Positions 36,742 to 47,093 of a stretch of 64,000 nt of DNA are shown one piece after another (positions within the stretch are counted from its first letter, which is position 1; every line of letters starts with the position of its first letter). Under the pieces are notes generated by a model. The model saw only the letters and a program-made list of their open reading frames with translations, was not told where the DNA came from and ran no database searches. This stretch comes from Gymnopilus junonius (Eukaryota; Basidiomycota; Agaricomycetes; Agaricales; Galerinaceae), in the NCBI GenBank assembly GCA_015501075.1, contig JADNYJ010000206.1, positions 1 through 64,000 on the forward strand, read 5' to 3'. The translations under genes and the position numbers were made by a program.

Positions 36742-38538
36742 CTCGTGGAGTTTGGGAGGAACAAGAAAATAATTGAGAAATGACGGTCTGCGTAAAGAAC
36801 TGTTCTTATACATTTGGGGGTCAGAGGGGCTGTAGCTGCATGTCGAAATTCGTTCAACGCGTCGTATGTGCACTGCTGGCGCGACAAAAAAAGTGTGCTT
36901 TCGGCAACAGCTGATCCTTGGTAAAGCAGTTGGTTAATTAACGGACCGCTGAAATAAGAGACAATTGCCGAAATTTCTCCAGGACGGCTTCCTTACGCGT
37001 TGGCGTGAGCATGCACAACTTCGAGCCTCGTTTCGTGGAAAGGCGACCTTTCTTCCATCAAGAATCAAGTCAAGTACGGGATTAAGAAAAGGGAGCCTGG
37101 TATAGTCGACCACATAAGGATAGGTTTCCATCTATGAAGACAATATGAACAATCAAATCGGTATTGGAGCCTTGAAGGGCGTGCACATAAGAACTCCAGT
37201 AAAGCACGTGTCTGAAGTCTTTCACAGGAGCCGCCTGGCAAAATCTTCGACCATGAAAACGCTTCTCGCCCGAAAGCCAAGCATGCAGGCGGGACAGTGT
37301 ATCTGACGTGGCGGGCCGCCGAACATGAGAACCGCATTGGAAAATGAAAAGCCCACGCCAGATCGCACAGACCTATGCCAATTTCTTCAAGAAGCGCTTC
37401 TCTCGCGGTCCCGTCACCGCTAACATGTTGAGCTTCCAGCGAAAATAATCCTTCCGAGTGGTTCCATCGAATTCATACCATTCTGCTCAGTATTAGGGAA
37501 ATCCCTAGGTTATCCGAGCCGTCGGACTTTCTAAGTTAACTCAGTAGGTGAGCTGTCGCGTCAACTTGTACATTAAGGAGGAGCTAGACGAAAGTATTTG
37601 AGTCTAATGCTCCTCTTCCGAGGAAAGATAGGCCGCACCTGATGTCTGAATTCGTAGACTTAAAAAATCAAAACTGATCTATATTCCCTTAGGTGCCCCA
37701 AGTCAGAAAAAGTCCATAATTTCATGGTATGCCTGGCTGACTCTCATTAAATGAGGAAATGGGAAAAGATATCAACATATTGGCGAGGAAGGATGGATGT
37801 CGCTGGCATGGCAGGGAATCGAATTCGAAAATTCTGTTGACGTAATAAGTAAGTAACGTGACCTTTTGTAAACGTTTGGTTTAATGGTTATGCTGTGCAT
37901 CGGCCGTTGATAAATTCTTTAGAAAGATTTTTGCGCGGTATCCAGAATCCAGATCCCTGAAGGAAATATTCTTAGGTTCAGTTGGCGTTACACTTATTGG
38001 CCTTTGCACACACTACAATCTCCATACTTTCAGTGCACCTTTGTTAAGAGCCGGGAGATTGAGGAAGGAATAAACGAGTAGATGAAGGTATTTATGGACC
38101 ACCGAGAAGATTTTTTCTGACGCGACTCGGCGAAGCTCGCGTCACGCGAGCTTCGCGTGTAGCGCCGTTTTACTGAGCGTCTACCCTATTCTTTCCGAGC
38201 CCCTTCCGAGTTCGTGGTCCTGAATGTTTTTCTATGCTTTCACTGCTTTCCGTCCGAAAGCCGGGAAATGTCGCCATCGTCGCATCAAATCCAAGTCCAT
38301 CCGTGACCTATTTTTATCGGTAATTAGAGGACTACGATTGGCGGAGCGGGAAAGTTTGGGTTCTGGAGACTGGGGACGGTCTGGACGCTAAAATCTGGCT
38401 GCACCCGGCCAAAAATTTGGACTACTTACGCAGGGTTACGCCAAGCACGCTCATTGTATTTAATAGCGATGTTCAACGTCAAGAAATGCACAAAATATCC
38501 CCACTCGCCTACTTTCTTTCGCCACTTTATTCACGAAG
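36742..38538. other. Intergenic with unresolved open frames
   Basis: At 36934-37440 both strands carry overlapping open frames in GC-richer sequence. On the minus strand one reads AQHVSGDGTAREALLEE and another DLIVHIVFIDGNL. I cannot choose between them and recognise no family. 37500-38538 holds no gene and would be the promoter side of the protoglobin gene. An inverted repeat (GCTCGCG...CGCGAGC) lies near 38135-38155. Confidence 0.35.
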
Positions 38539-39341
38539 ATGGAACACATTTCCGAAGCCGAGTTAAACGATCTCCAGTACCGGGTTCAGTACTTGCGCAA
38601 GTTCATCGACTTCACCGAGAAGGATGCTGCTGCCCTTCACGCTGCACGCGACGTCGTGGCACCCTTGGTTCCAGCTGTCGTTGACGCAGTATACACCAAG
38701 CTCCTGTCATTCGACATCACTTCCAAATCATTCGTTCCTCGACAAACAGGGTATAACGGCGAGGCGCCAGCCAACCTCTCTGACCTATCTTTAACCCATC
38801 CTCAAATCGCATTCCGAAAGGACTTCCTCGCCGGATACCTAAAGAAATTAGTGACCATGGACTATTCAAATCCATCGAGTTGGGAGTATCTGGACAAAGT
38901 TGGGTTGATGCACACCGGCCAAGCAGGATTCGCTCATAGGTGAGTCACCAATTTATCCCCCCTTGTCTCGTCTAACTGTGCAGGAATCCAGGATCACAAA
39001 ACCTGCTTTAAGAGTGGAGTACATTCACTGTGCTATTCTATTGGGATATGTCGAAGACATCCTCGTCAACGCCGTTGTCACCCATCCTGATCTCGATTTA
39101 GAAACCAAGAATGCCGTTGCCAGAGCTGCAAATAAAGTATGGTCTAACCTTACACTTTATATCCATGAGACTGACTGGTTAATAGATAATCTGGATTCAA
39201 AATGATCTGTTTGCTCGCCACTACCTGGCAGATGAAACCCTCTCCATCGGAACAATACCCTTCAAGAAGCCTACGCTGCTAGCTGTTGCTGCTGGTCTCT
39301 TAGGACTAGGCATACTCTTGGGTCGATTCAGTAGAACTTGA
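38539..39341 (+). CDS. Protoglobin-domain haem protein with C-terminal membrane anchor
   Basis: 233-residue protein in three exons: 38539-38939, 38992-39136 and 39186-39341, with GT-AG introns of 52 and 49 nt. The first intron uses the second of two close AG acceptors, which is the one that keeps the frame. The sequence follows the fungal protoglobin (globin-coupled-sensor-like) family: LQYRVQYLRKFIDFTEKDA, VVDAVYTKLLSFDI, HPQIAFRKDFLAGYL, WEYLDKVGLMHTGQAGF, LRVEYIHCAILLGYVEDIL and WIQNDLFARHY. Haem binding by a histidine of the middle segments is expected from the family. The last 25 residues form a hydrophobic helix (LLAVAAGLLGLGILLG), making it tail-anchored. Possible roles are oxygen, NO or redox sensing at a membrane. 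Intact. Confidence 0.88.
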
Positions 39342-39794
39342 CGACTCCATGATGCCACGCCTTCTTTTATTACTGTAATATCACATATCCGCATCTCCAC
39401 TCTACGACATCTGAGTTAAATGTACAATACATGTAGTATTATATTTACTTACCATTATAATGCCAAGGACACCCTGTAACGTGACCAATAACTCTCCTGA
39501 AGACATCTTGAGTATTTCAGTGATACCTCATTGATGAGGTAGGTACTAACTTGAGGCTATTGTTCTGTATATAAAGGTAGATAAAGATAAATATTAGCAG
39601 ATGTATCAAGCCGTTCTTAACTGATTTAAATTGAGTTCTAACGCGCTCAGATGGTGTCCGACCGTCGACGCGACGCGACGCGTTCGGCTTGAACTTCCCA
39701 CGTGATTGATGATGAGCGGACTTTCAGCGTGATTCACTGATGGTGGCTGACATATTTTCGACATCGACCACGACGATGACCCAGCTTCAGCATA
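39342..39794. other. Short intergenic region
   Basis: Probable 3' end of the protoglobin gene and promoter of the methyltransferase gene. Nothing else seen. Confidence 0.4.
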
Positions 39795-41854
39795 ATGCAC
39801 AGTCGGAATCCATATCGTAGCCCGCCAGACTTTGCGGCACTATCTGCTGCTTATCCACCACTTTCACCCTAGTAATTCTCAAAATTTTATTCCAATTGTT
39901 TTGAAACTGATATTCAATCTTATTTGCAGTATTATTACCGACTCGTCTTCTGGTCGAAAGACCATTGATTTCAGAAATGAGGAAGCACAAAGGTTTGTGG
40001 ATCTCCTGTATAACAGCTTGAGCTCGATTGACTGACTGGAATTTCTGTAGAATAGACGGTTAACAGAGGCCATCATGCTTCGTGATTTTGGGGTCGTTCT
40101 GAACATTCCTTCAAACCGTTTATGTCCTCCTGTGCGTTCTTTTTGCTTTCTGACATTTCATCGCGGCTTATGAATGTAAAGGTACCAAACCGGTAGATTG
40201 TTTACCTTGAACCGTCCTTTGAACTTGTATTCAGCCCTGGCCAGGATGAACTACGTACTATGGATTCAAGACATCGTCTACGCCCATCAGACAATTTTGG
40301 GCGTCAGCTCAAGGAGAATACGAGGGTTGGATATGTACGTCCTCAGAGTATTACCTCCTTCGCTGTGTTGCTGAGCAGATTAATTCTCAGAGGAACAGGA
40401 GCGACAGCAATATACCCAATTCTGGCATGTAAAACGGAACAAAGCTGGGAGATGGTGGTTACAGGTGAGACTATTCGCCATATCAAAAGAAAGACAAACT
40501 AACGCATGTTTATAAGAGCTCGATGATTATTCATACGAATGTGCCTGCGATAATGTATCGTCCAACAACATGCAGACCTCTATCAAGGTCAAGAAAGCTT
40601 CGGTTGATGGCCCGATTTTATTTCCTGTGGAGAACCAAAAGTGAGCTGTAGTCTGACTTTTTGGTGTATCATCCTTCGTTCTCATCGCCTCCTTTTGTCC
40701 AGTTTCGACTTTTCCATGTGTAACCCACCATTTTACGGCAGTAAAGAAGAAGTCGCCCAGTCTGCTGAAAGCAAGGAGCTCCCTCCGAATGCAGTAAGCA
40801 GGATCATCTTTGATATGGATATTCTCGAACAGATGGGTCTAGGTCTGCACTGGCGCAGAGATCGAGATGATATTCTCTCAAGGCGGCGAAGAGGGGTTTG
40901 TAGGGAGAATGGTGGAAGAAAGCGAAAGATTGCAGACGAGGTGCAAGTACGTGACGGAACACATCTGCATATATGACTTCATGCTAATAGTTGTATTTGT
41001 GCAGATGGTACACTTCCATGCTCGGCAAAATGTCGTCTGTGTCGACCATCGTGCAGGCCTTGCGCGCACGTTCGGTAAGATAAACTATGCAAATTTCCTT
41101 TGACTACCTAGTTCTGATACAGGATGCAGATAATGAACTACGCCATTACGGAGTTCGTGCAAGGCCAAACCCGCCGCTGGGCAATCGCATGGTCCTTCTC
41201 CGACACGCATTTACCAGACGTATGGCTTCCACCTCGTTGTTTCCTTCTTTTGCTTATTGATCACTCCCTAACGACAGGCGGTGTCTCGTATTTCATCAGT
41301 CACTCCAAAACACGCGTTGTACCTCTCATGCCTCCCAGAACACACTCTCACAGCCCTTCCCATCTTTCTCGCCGTCAGAGGTAGAAAACGCGCTTTTCGA
41401 GGTGTTGCAAGCCATACCGGGGTTTCAGCAACAACAACATCCATATCTCTGCTTGCTCCGTCATCAACATCTGACGCGTCCCCTCATCCACATCTGCGTC
41501 TGGCACTGCCAAGGATGACAGTAGTTCTGACTGTACCAGCACGCCAACTGTCTTCCTTGTGGAAGCTCAGAGAACACGTGGTCGAGGAGTGCTCGGAGGG
41601 GAAATCAGAATCGAAAGGTCGGGGATCGCGATCAGGCTTCGGTGTCAGCCAAAGATCGTAGCCAGATTCTTAAGCCTGCTTTGGCCTGTAGTTGTAGGGT
41701 GGATTGTGTCCCTCAGGAGGTCGATGACGATGGTGGTGTGCTTTGTTCTATGGAATCTCAGTGGATTTATGGGAGTGATAGGGGTTTGTTTGAGAGTTTT
41801 GTGGGCCACGTTGGACGGAAGGTTAGTGCGGCGTTGAAAACTAAAATGGTGTAG
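39795..41854 (+). CDS. METTL16-type RNA N6-adenosine methyltransferase, two apparent indels
   Basis: Family of the U6 snRNA m6A methyltransferase. The N-terminus [16 protein letters not shown] is diagnostic, followed by [42 protein letters not shown] and the SAM-binding [15 protein letters not shown]. The catalytic NPPF is at about 40722-40733 in [11 protein letters not shown]. Next come [29 protein letters not shown] and the C-terminus [20 protein letters not shown]. Early exons: 39795-39871, 39930-39992, 40056-40135 and from 40235. Exon 3 must use an unusual GTTCTT donor to give CPPVP. In the last exon the frame slips by one at CCCC near 41483 and back at AGAGAACACG near 41572, exactly restoring [11 protein letters not shown], a conserved motif. 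Such a single-copy housekeeping gene would not be expected to be broken. Confidence 0.85.
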
Positions 41855-41958
41855 CCTTCAATCACCTTGAATGTCAATATTTTCCGTCCCAGGATGTAAT
41901 GTACAGTTCGAGTATAACATAATACGGGTATACATACTCTTAAATATACGACCTCTCT

Positions 41959-42660
41959 TCACCGATTGAGCATCCTCTCCACAACCAAAGCTGAGACTAC
42001 GATGTCGTCCATCAGCCGGTGCCCATAAGGAAAGATTGTAAGCGTAGCATCAGGCAGTGGCGGCGACCTGTCGGGAGGCGGTGGGACAAAGGTGGCTAGT
42101 TGGATGCTGTCCGCTTGGGAGGCGGATGACCTAGAAGCACGAGAGCTTGATGAAGCCGGTATATAGCACTGCGAAGTGTTGATAAGTATGGCGGAGTAGG
42201 AATGGGCAGTGAGACTACTCACGATGCACATTGGAGATCCGTTTTCTGTAGTCTCACGGCAGTCCCAATGTAATCTGTTCCCTAGCATCCAGTTAAAATG
42301 TCTCTGATGATTCAAGGGTAAACGATGGATTGAAACCATGGCATGTTTTGGATTTTGATACTCACAGGGTTTGAGTTCACACTGAAAAGTGCGTTTGCTA
42401 GCCGTGTCGATGTATCGCCCATCGTTAACACCGCCCTCTTGTTATTCAATGCAAATCTGACTAGCTATCAGCTGCAAGTAACCCCAATAAGTAAGTATAG
42501 AGACTCACGAAAATTCGCCCACCAAGTCTGTATCCGCCACTCCACATCGAAATATCCGTGTTACATAGGACACAGGGAGAAACGGGTTCATGTCAAGCTC
42601 GACCGTGATACGATATAACGGCTGCTGAACAGGCGAGTCCCTTGGTGGCATCACCAGCAT
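41959..42660 (-). CDS. DUF6593 domain protein, intact
   Basis: 177 residues in four exons: 42660-42509, 42456-42366, 42303-42223 and 42168-41959, with introns of 52, 62 and 54 nt, all phase-consistent. It matches the agaric DUF6593 pattern: PLYRITVELDMNPFLP at the start, KRAVLTMGD, HFNWMLGNRLHWDC, a Ser/Pro variable loop, then TLTIFPYGHRLMDDIVVSALVVERM at the end. Function unknown; no signal peptide or membrane span. The ATG at 42660 is chosen because family members start close to a PP-x-D segment; the frame stays open upstream, so a longer N-terminus is possible. Confidence 0.75.
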
Positions 42661-43833
42661 CGAATTCTGCGACCATCCAGTAAAATTGTATACGACGGGC
42701 GTCGGCGGTGGATTCCTGAAATCCCTCGTCAGAATAAAAGCAGCAAGAGATGATAAATGGCTTGCCGGATTAATGATTGGCTCCCGACCACTGCATCGTA
42801 GCTGTCACCAGACTTAATAATGAGATCTAGTCCATGTTTTGGTGCGACACAGCAAGAAAGTACTTTGGCAGAAGTTCGGCTGATTTCTCTTTCGAGTCTG
42901 GGCGATTTTAAGTCAGACATTAGACAAGAAGGTGTAACGATGTATGAGGTATACCAATTATCATGATATGAGAGTGAATTAGTAGTTATTATGGGAAAAT
43001 GAGGCCTGCCCAGAGTCCTTGACGTCGGTGAGTGTGACTGAGTGGTGTTCACCTTTTTCGGTAACCAGGCAGTAAAAAATGTCGTGCGAAATTTGAAGGA
43101 AAAGAAAAAGAAAACATTTTGAAAACATTCCTTCGTCTCGTTCAATGTTTTCTGTGAACCTGCCGGACGAACTTTCTCTGCTAGAATCTCCTCTTTCAAG
43201 GCCTTCCTTCTTCATGACTCCTGTGCAAGACCCCGCAAGTGTCAGAAATTTGTGATCATCACACAATGATGAGGTGAGGAAGCCTACATACTGCCTGAAT
43301 GTTTTACACATTTATTAAACCTTCCAACAATACAGCACCTCGAGCTGCAGAGCAGTCTTTATCTTGCCTCTAGAACGCTCCCGCCTGGCTCCCGTAAGCC
43401 AGACATCAGCATAAAATGCTAGTTTAACCCAAATGGCGTTAAAGCCTCGGCCGGAATCGCGTCATTCTATGTATATTCTCGCCTTATACATATCGCCTTC
43501 GTCAAGAGGGAGGAATGCTACTTCACCAGGAGGCCACACCAGCACCTTGGAGGCACCTTCAACCTCTATCCGTGGATCAACCTCTGCGCTCGCAGAGAAG
43601 TCTTGCCACTTCTCATGCTACATTAATAGAGAAGACCCGCTTCCTCGTGCTGCAATTTCTTCTCAAAGTTTTGCACGTCCTGGGCCCGCAGAGGGCTGAT
43701 CCTCCTTACCTTCGTTTCTTCTCCCGCTATTAAGGATCGACTTGGCGGTTTGGCGTAGAAGGCGTTCAGGACGCCTCTTCTTGCGACTGGGTTCTGGCAA
43801 AAAGTGCTCCAGGGGTTAACCTGAAAGACAATC
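42661..43833. other. Intergenic, nothing firmly recognised
   Basis: Overlapping short frames on both strands (for example 42729-43199 minus, 43433-43699 plus) without motifs. The region right before 43834 could contain a 5' exon of the membrane-protein gene, but no splice arrangement stood out. Confidence 0.35.
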
Positions 43834-44857
43834 ATGGCGCTTTGTACCTCGTATGTACTGTTCTCTTCATCGCCTTCCTCTCATCTTATTCTAACCTATG
43901 TCACCCTTAGATACAAACATCTCTGTCAGGATCGCGAGGTGTTGAAATGGAGTAACACAGTACGCCACCCACCTCGAAATAGGGTCTTCCTTTATCTACT
44001 GTTGGTCGGAATACTATTCTTGCTGGCTACACCCTCAATTCTCGCTGCCGCCTTTCTGGTCACCTCTCATCTTCCTAATGAAGTGTTCTCTCACCTGATG
44101 GGGTACTGGCTTCCTGGTGTCACCTTTTCCACGTACCATGCACATGGTTCAATCCAGGACGTTGCTTGGGAGGGTCTGAAGGGCGGTGAACATTGCCTTC
44201 GTTATGCCACGAGGGAATACACTGCCAAGCTTGTGGGGCAATCAGATGGGCAAGACATGATGAAGCTATGCAAGGATGTGCCTGTACAAATTCATGGGCG
44301 AACTCTCTTTACGGATTTCTGTCAAGACTTGGTGTGTGATATCTCAATTATTTTTCCTTCTTTCATTCCTGATTTCACTGGAAGGGTTTTGGTCGAGGTG
44401 TATGGGGTTTCTGGGTCGTTGACTTTGAGGAGCCTGACTGCGAAACTACATGGGGCAAATTCATAGATTTGGTATGGTTTGGTTAATTCTTCTAAAAAAT
44501 TGCTGACTTCTTCACCCCCTCAGGGATGTAATGCCTCACTCTGCAATGAGAGTCCAGTCAGGGTATATTTTTCGATCATCTGACATGCTTCTTGTTGACA
44601 ATTTATTCTAGTGCTTTGAATCACACCTTGAGCACTTGCAAGCTGGATCAAATTGGCAAATTATGTGCACAACGACTCCTGCTGATATCGCTGGACACCA
44701 TTTCTCTACCCCAGTCAATTGTTATAACTCGGTAAACGACCCTTTGCCCTGCTTGCCTTTTCGATCCGCTGATGTAGCCTTCAATGCCGAACAGGCGAAC
44801 ACAGGTACTTACGGTGTTTGGGATATAGTAGACAGTTCCTGCGGAGAGATCATCTGA
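43834..44857 (+). CDS. Hypothetical single-pass membrane protein
   Basis: Unrecognised family. Exons 43834-43850, 43911-44331, 44524-44562 and 44612-44857 give 240 residues without a frame break; the second intron is long (192 nt), the others 60 and 49 nt. A single hydrophobic segment (FLYLLLVGILFLLATPSIL) near residues 27-50 suggests a type II membrane protein. The remainder would lie outside the cytosol or in the lumen and contains many Cys (LCKDVPV, GCNASLC, CFESHL, VNCYNSV, SSC), fitting disulfides. The start is the first ATG in frame after an upstream stop, but a further 5' exon is possible. Confidence 0.5.
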
Positions 44858-45754
44858 GGACGTTTCTCGTTGCCTCCAGTTGCATCTCTATCAAAGATGA
44901 GAGGCTGCTCATCTGACCTTTCTCTATGGTTCGCCTGTTATCTGGGCTATCGTGGTTGGCTGGTGCTCGATATGCCGAACCTTATTATTCTGGGATTATC
45001 AAAGGGTATTATTGGAGTCGAGAGTACTTATTTTTGCAGTTCTGATCGCAATAATTGGAATAGATGCATCAACTTGACTGTTTGATAGTCATGTCGCGCC
45101 CGCGGAATATGGTCGGCTCTACGTTGTTCTCAAGCTCACGGGAATTTCAAAGCCATATTCCCCACTGTGCTCAAAATTATATGCTCCAAGGAAGAGATGT
45201 GACATATCGCCAGGCTACCGTCTGTCCATCAAGATACCTTCACCGAGTCAAACATCTCTATCAAACGTACCATCATTCTGGGTTCGTGGTCGAAACTAAG
45301 TGAATTCATTCGGGTGAACTATGTGAAGCACATACGTAGTTGAAGATCTAGGAAGACTTTCCTGTCATGCCACAATCTTTAAGTTTCAATATGTTTTCCT
45401 CGAGCACCATATCAAGCTGAGTATGATAGCAAAACATCGATCCACCACATGGATACGATCTGGCACCTGTCGTACCCCATTTTCGTCCTGCAGTGCCTAA
45501 CTCGACGTACTCCTCGCATTGGGGTAGCCATTACAGGCAAAGGAACCCGACTGGAGAACGAGGCATCATACCGCACAAAAACCCTTATAAACCTTCTTGG
45601 GTGTTCGTGGTCTTTAAGTACCTTTCCTTTCTTCCTTTGGGTCGTCAACTGAAGCTCAGGAGCTACAACGGTCTTTGAAGACCTTTTCCATCCTTTTCGT
45701 TTAGGCAGGCCTTCCATATCGCTCTGGTAGTTTTTCCCGGATCCTTATCAAATA
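44858..45754. other. Intergenic, nothing recognised
   Basis: Only short frames. Likely the promoter of the DUF6534 gene at its right end. Confidence 0.4.
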
Positions 45755-46736
45755 ATGGGTCGGACCATCACCCCAGACGACTTTTTCACGCAGTCCGCTG
45801 GAAATCTGGGCTCTGTGGAAGTTGCAACGTTCGTTAGTTTGATCATGTACGGCATCTCTCTATCGCAAGGCTATATGTACTTTAGGCGGTTTTCAGATGA
45901 TAGGTTATCGTTGAAGGTCACGGTTCGTCGTTCTTGGCTTCTTCGCCATGAAATCCTTGGCATTAACAAATATTTTACATCACCGAAGGTTTTCTTCCTG
46001 TTGTGAGTCTTTTCCAGTGGTAATCGACAAAATGATATAGAAGATTTGATAGATGTCTAGAATCGTTTCATTCGTTCACTGCCGCCATGGCCATATATTA
46101 TGACACAATTATAAGACGGGGAACAGCAGAACAAAACTCGTATCCCATTTCTATAAATGTGACGCTAGAAACGCTTATTACTCTATGTCGCACTTCGTAT
46201 CTGAATTCTCTAGTGTTTCTTCTCCATCCGGATCTATAGGTCATCAAATAAATGGCCCCTCAGTGTCGTCTGCCTCACCTTGGCGTCCCTTCGCTTCATT
46301 GGCGGCGTCGCGCAGTCAGTAGAGGACTTCCGAGATGTTCCTAAAAGACCCTTCAACGGGTTTGGTATGGTGATTGAATTCCGTTGGATAATTATCTCTT
46401 CGCTCAGCTGCGGCGGTGCTGCCGATATCCTCATTGCTATGTCCATGGTTTATTATCTTCGAAAATTGGCGTCACCAACAAATCTTGAATCGTAGGCGTT
46501 CCTTGTCCCAGATTTATAGGAAACTCTCAAATATATGGTATCAGGACCACAGCAATACTCAACCGCTTGATTCGCTTCTCACTGCGTAAGGTGCTCTTCT
46601 TCTTCTTCCCTATCTTTGTCTTATTTCTATGTTCCAGAGACAGGACTTCTCACAAGGTAATACTTCGCCAATGTACTCATATTCATACGGATCATTCATA
46701 TGCTGCAGTATGGCGTCGTTGGCTGTCATTGCATGT
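45755..46736 (+). CDS. DUF6534-like multi-pass membrane protein, 3' end uncertain
   Basis: Agaric seven-helix membrane protein family of unknown function. The start reads TITPDDFFTQSAGNLGSVEV, then VSLIMYGISLSQGYMYFRRF as helix 1. Next exons give ESFHSFTAAMAIYYDTI, VTLETLITL, then VIEFRWIIISSLSCGGAADILIAMSMVYYL, typical of the DUF6534 core, followed by NRLIRFSLRTGLLT and MASLAVIAC. The donor after 46736 (GTAAGA) leads into sequence full of AGAGT/GTGCAC iterons and then the nested transposons. A possible final exon (NGLVAGFHMCIMAAH) is seen near 46905-47077, where the hAT element lies just downstream. The gene may therefore be truncated or have its 3' end rewritten by transposon insertion. Exon edges in the middle are approximate. 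Confidence 0.6.
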
Positions 46737-46760
46737 GTAAGAGTCGATAACGCAGTTTCT

Positions 46761-46852
46761 GTGCACGCAAAGACTCTAAATTAGAGTAAAAGGACCGTGC
46801 ACACTTTACTCTAACCAGAGTAGGTCCCCGCTGTGCACATCATTAGAGTAGA
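46761..46852 (+). repeat. Left iteron cluster (AGAGT...GTGCAC)
   Basis: Repeated AGAGTA and GTGCAC blocks: GTGCAC at 46761, 46797 and 46833, and AGAGT at 46783, 46817 and 46844. The 23-nt stretch 46780-46802 is an inverted match (20 of 23) to 53279-53301. ACTCTAA-A-TTAGAGT at 46773-46787 is itself a palindrome. Confidence 0.65.
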
Positions 46853-47093
46853 CCTTTTGAATGTGGTGTCCGGCCTGGACCGGGACATTTCCTACCCAAA
46901 ATGGGCTCGTCGCCGGCTTCCACATGTGCATCATGGCTGCTCATTGTGCGGCCCAGCCATCAAACGGTGTGATCAATACTTCGGACAGCCATCAAATGCC
47001 TTCCTTCTGGAACAACCGTCTCGGCCCCGGTAATTCCGGATATAGTTTGCCTTCCGGGGTGCCCGCGCGGCAGTGACAGCAATCAATTCTCCT

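Noticed and set aside
36934..37440. Possible gene with several open frames on both strands
   Set aside because: Plausible peptides occur in more than one frame and strand, so no single model can be supported.
42729..43311. Two overlapping minus-strand frames upstream of the DUF6593 gene
   Set aside because: No motifs, no splice logic linking them to the gene, and they overlap each other in different frames.
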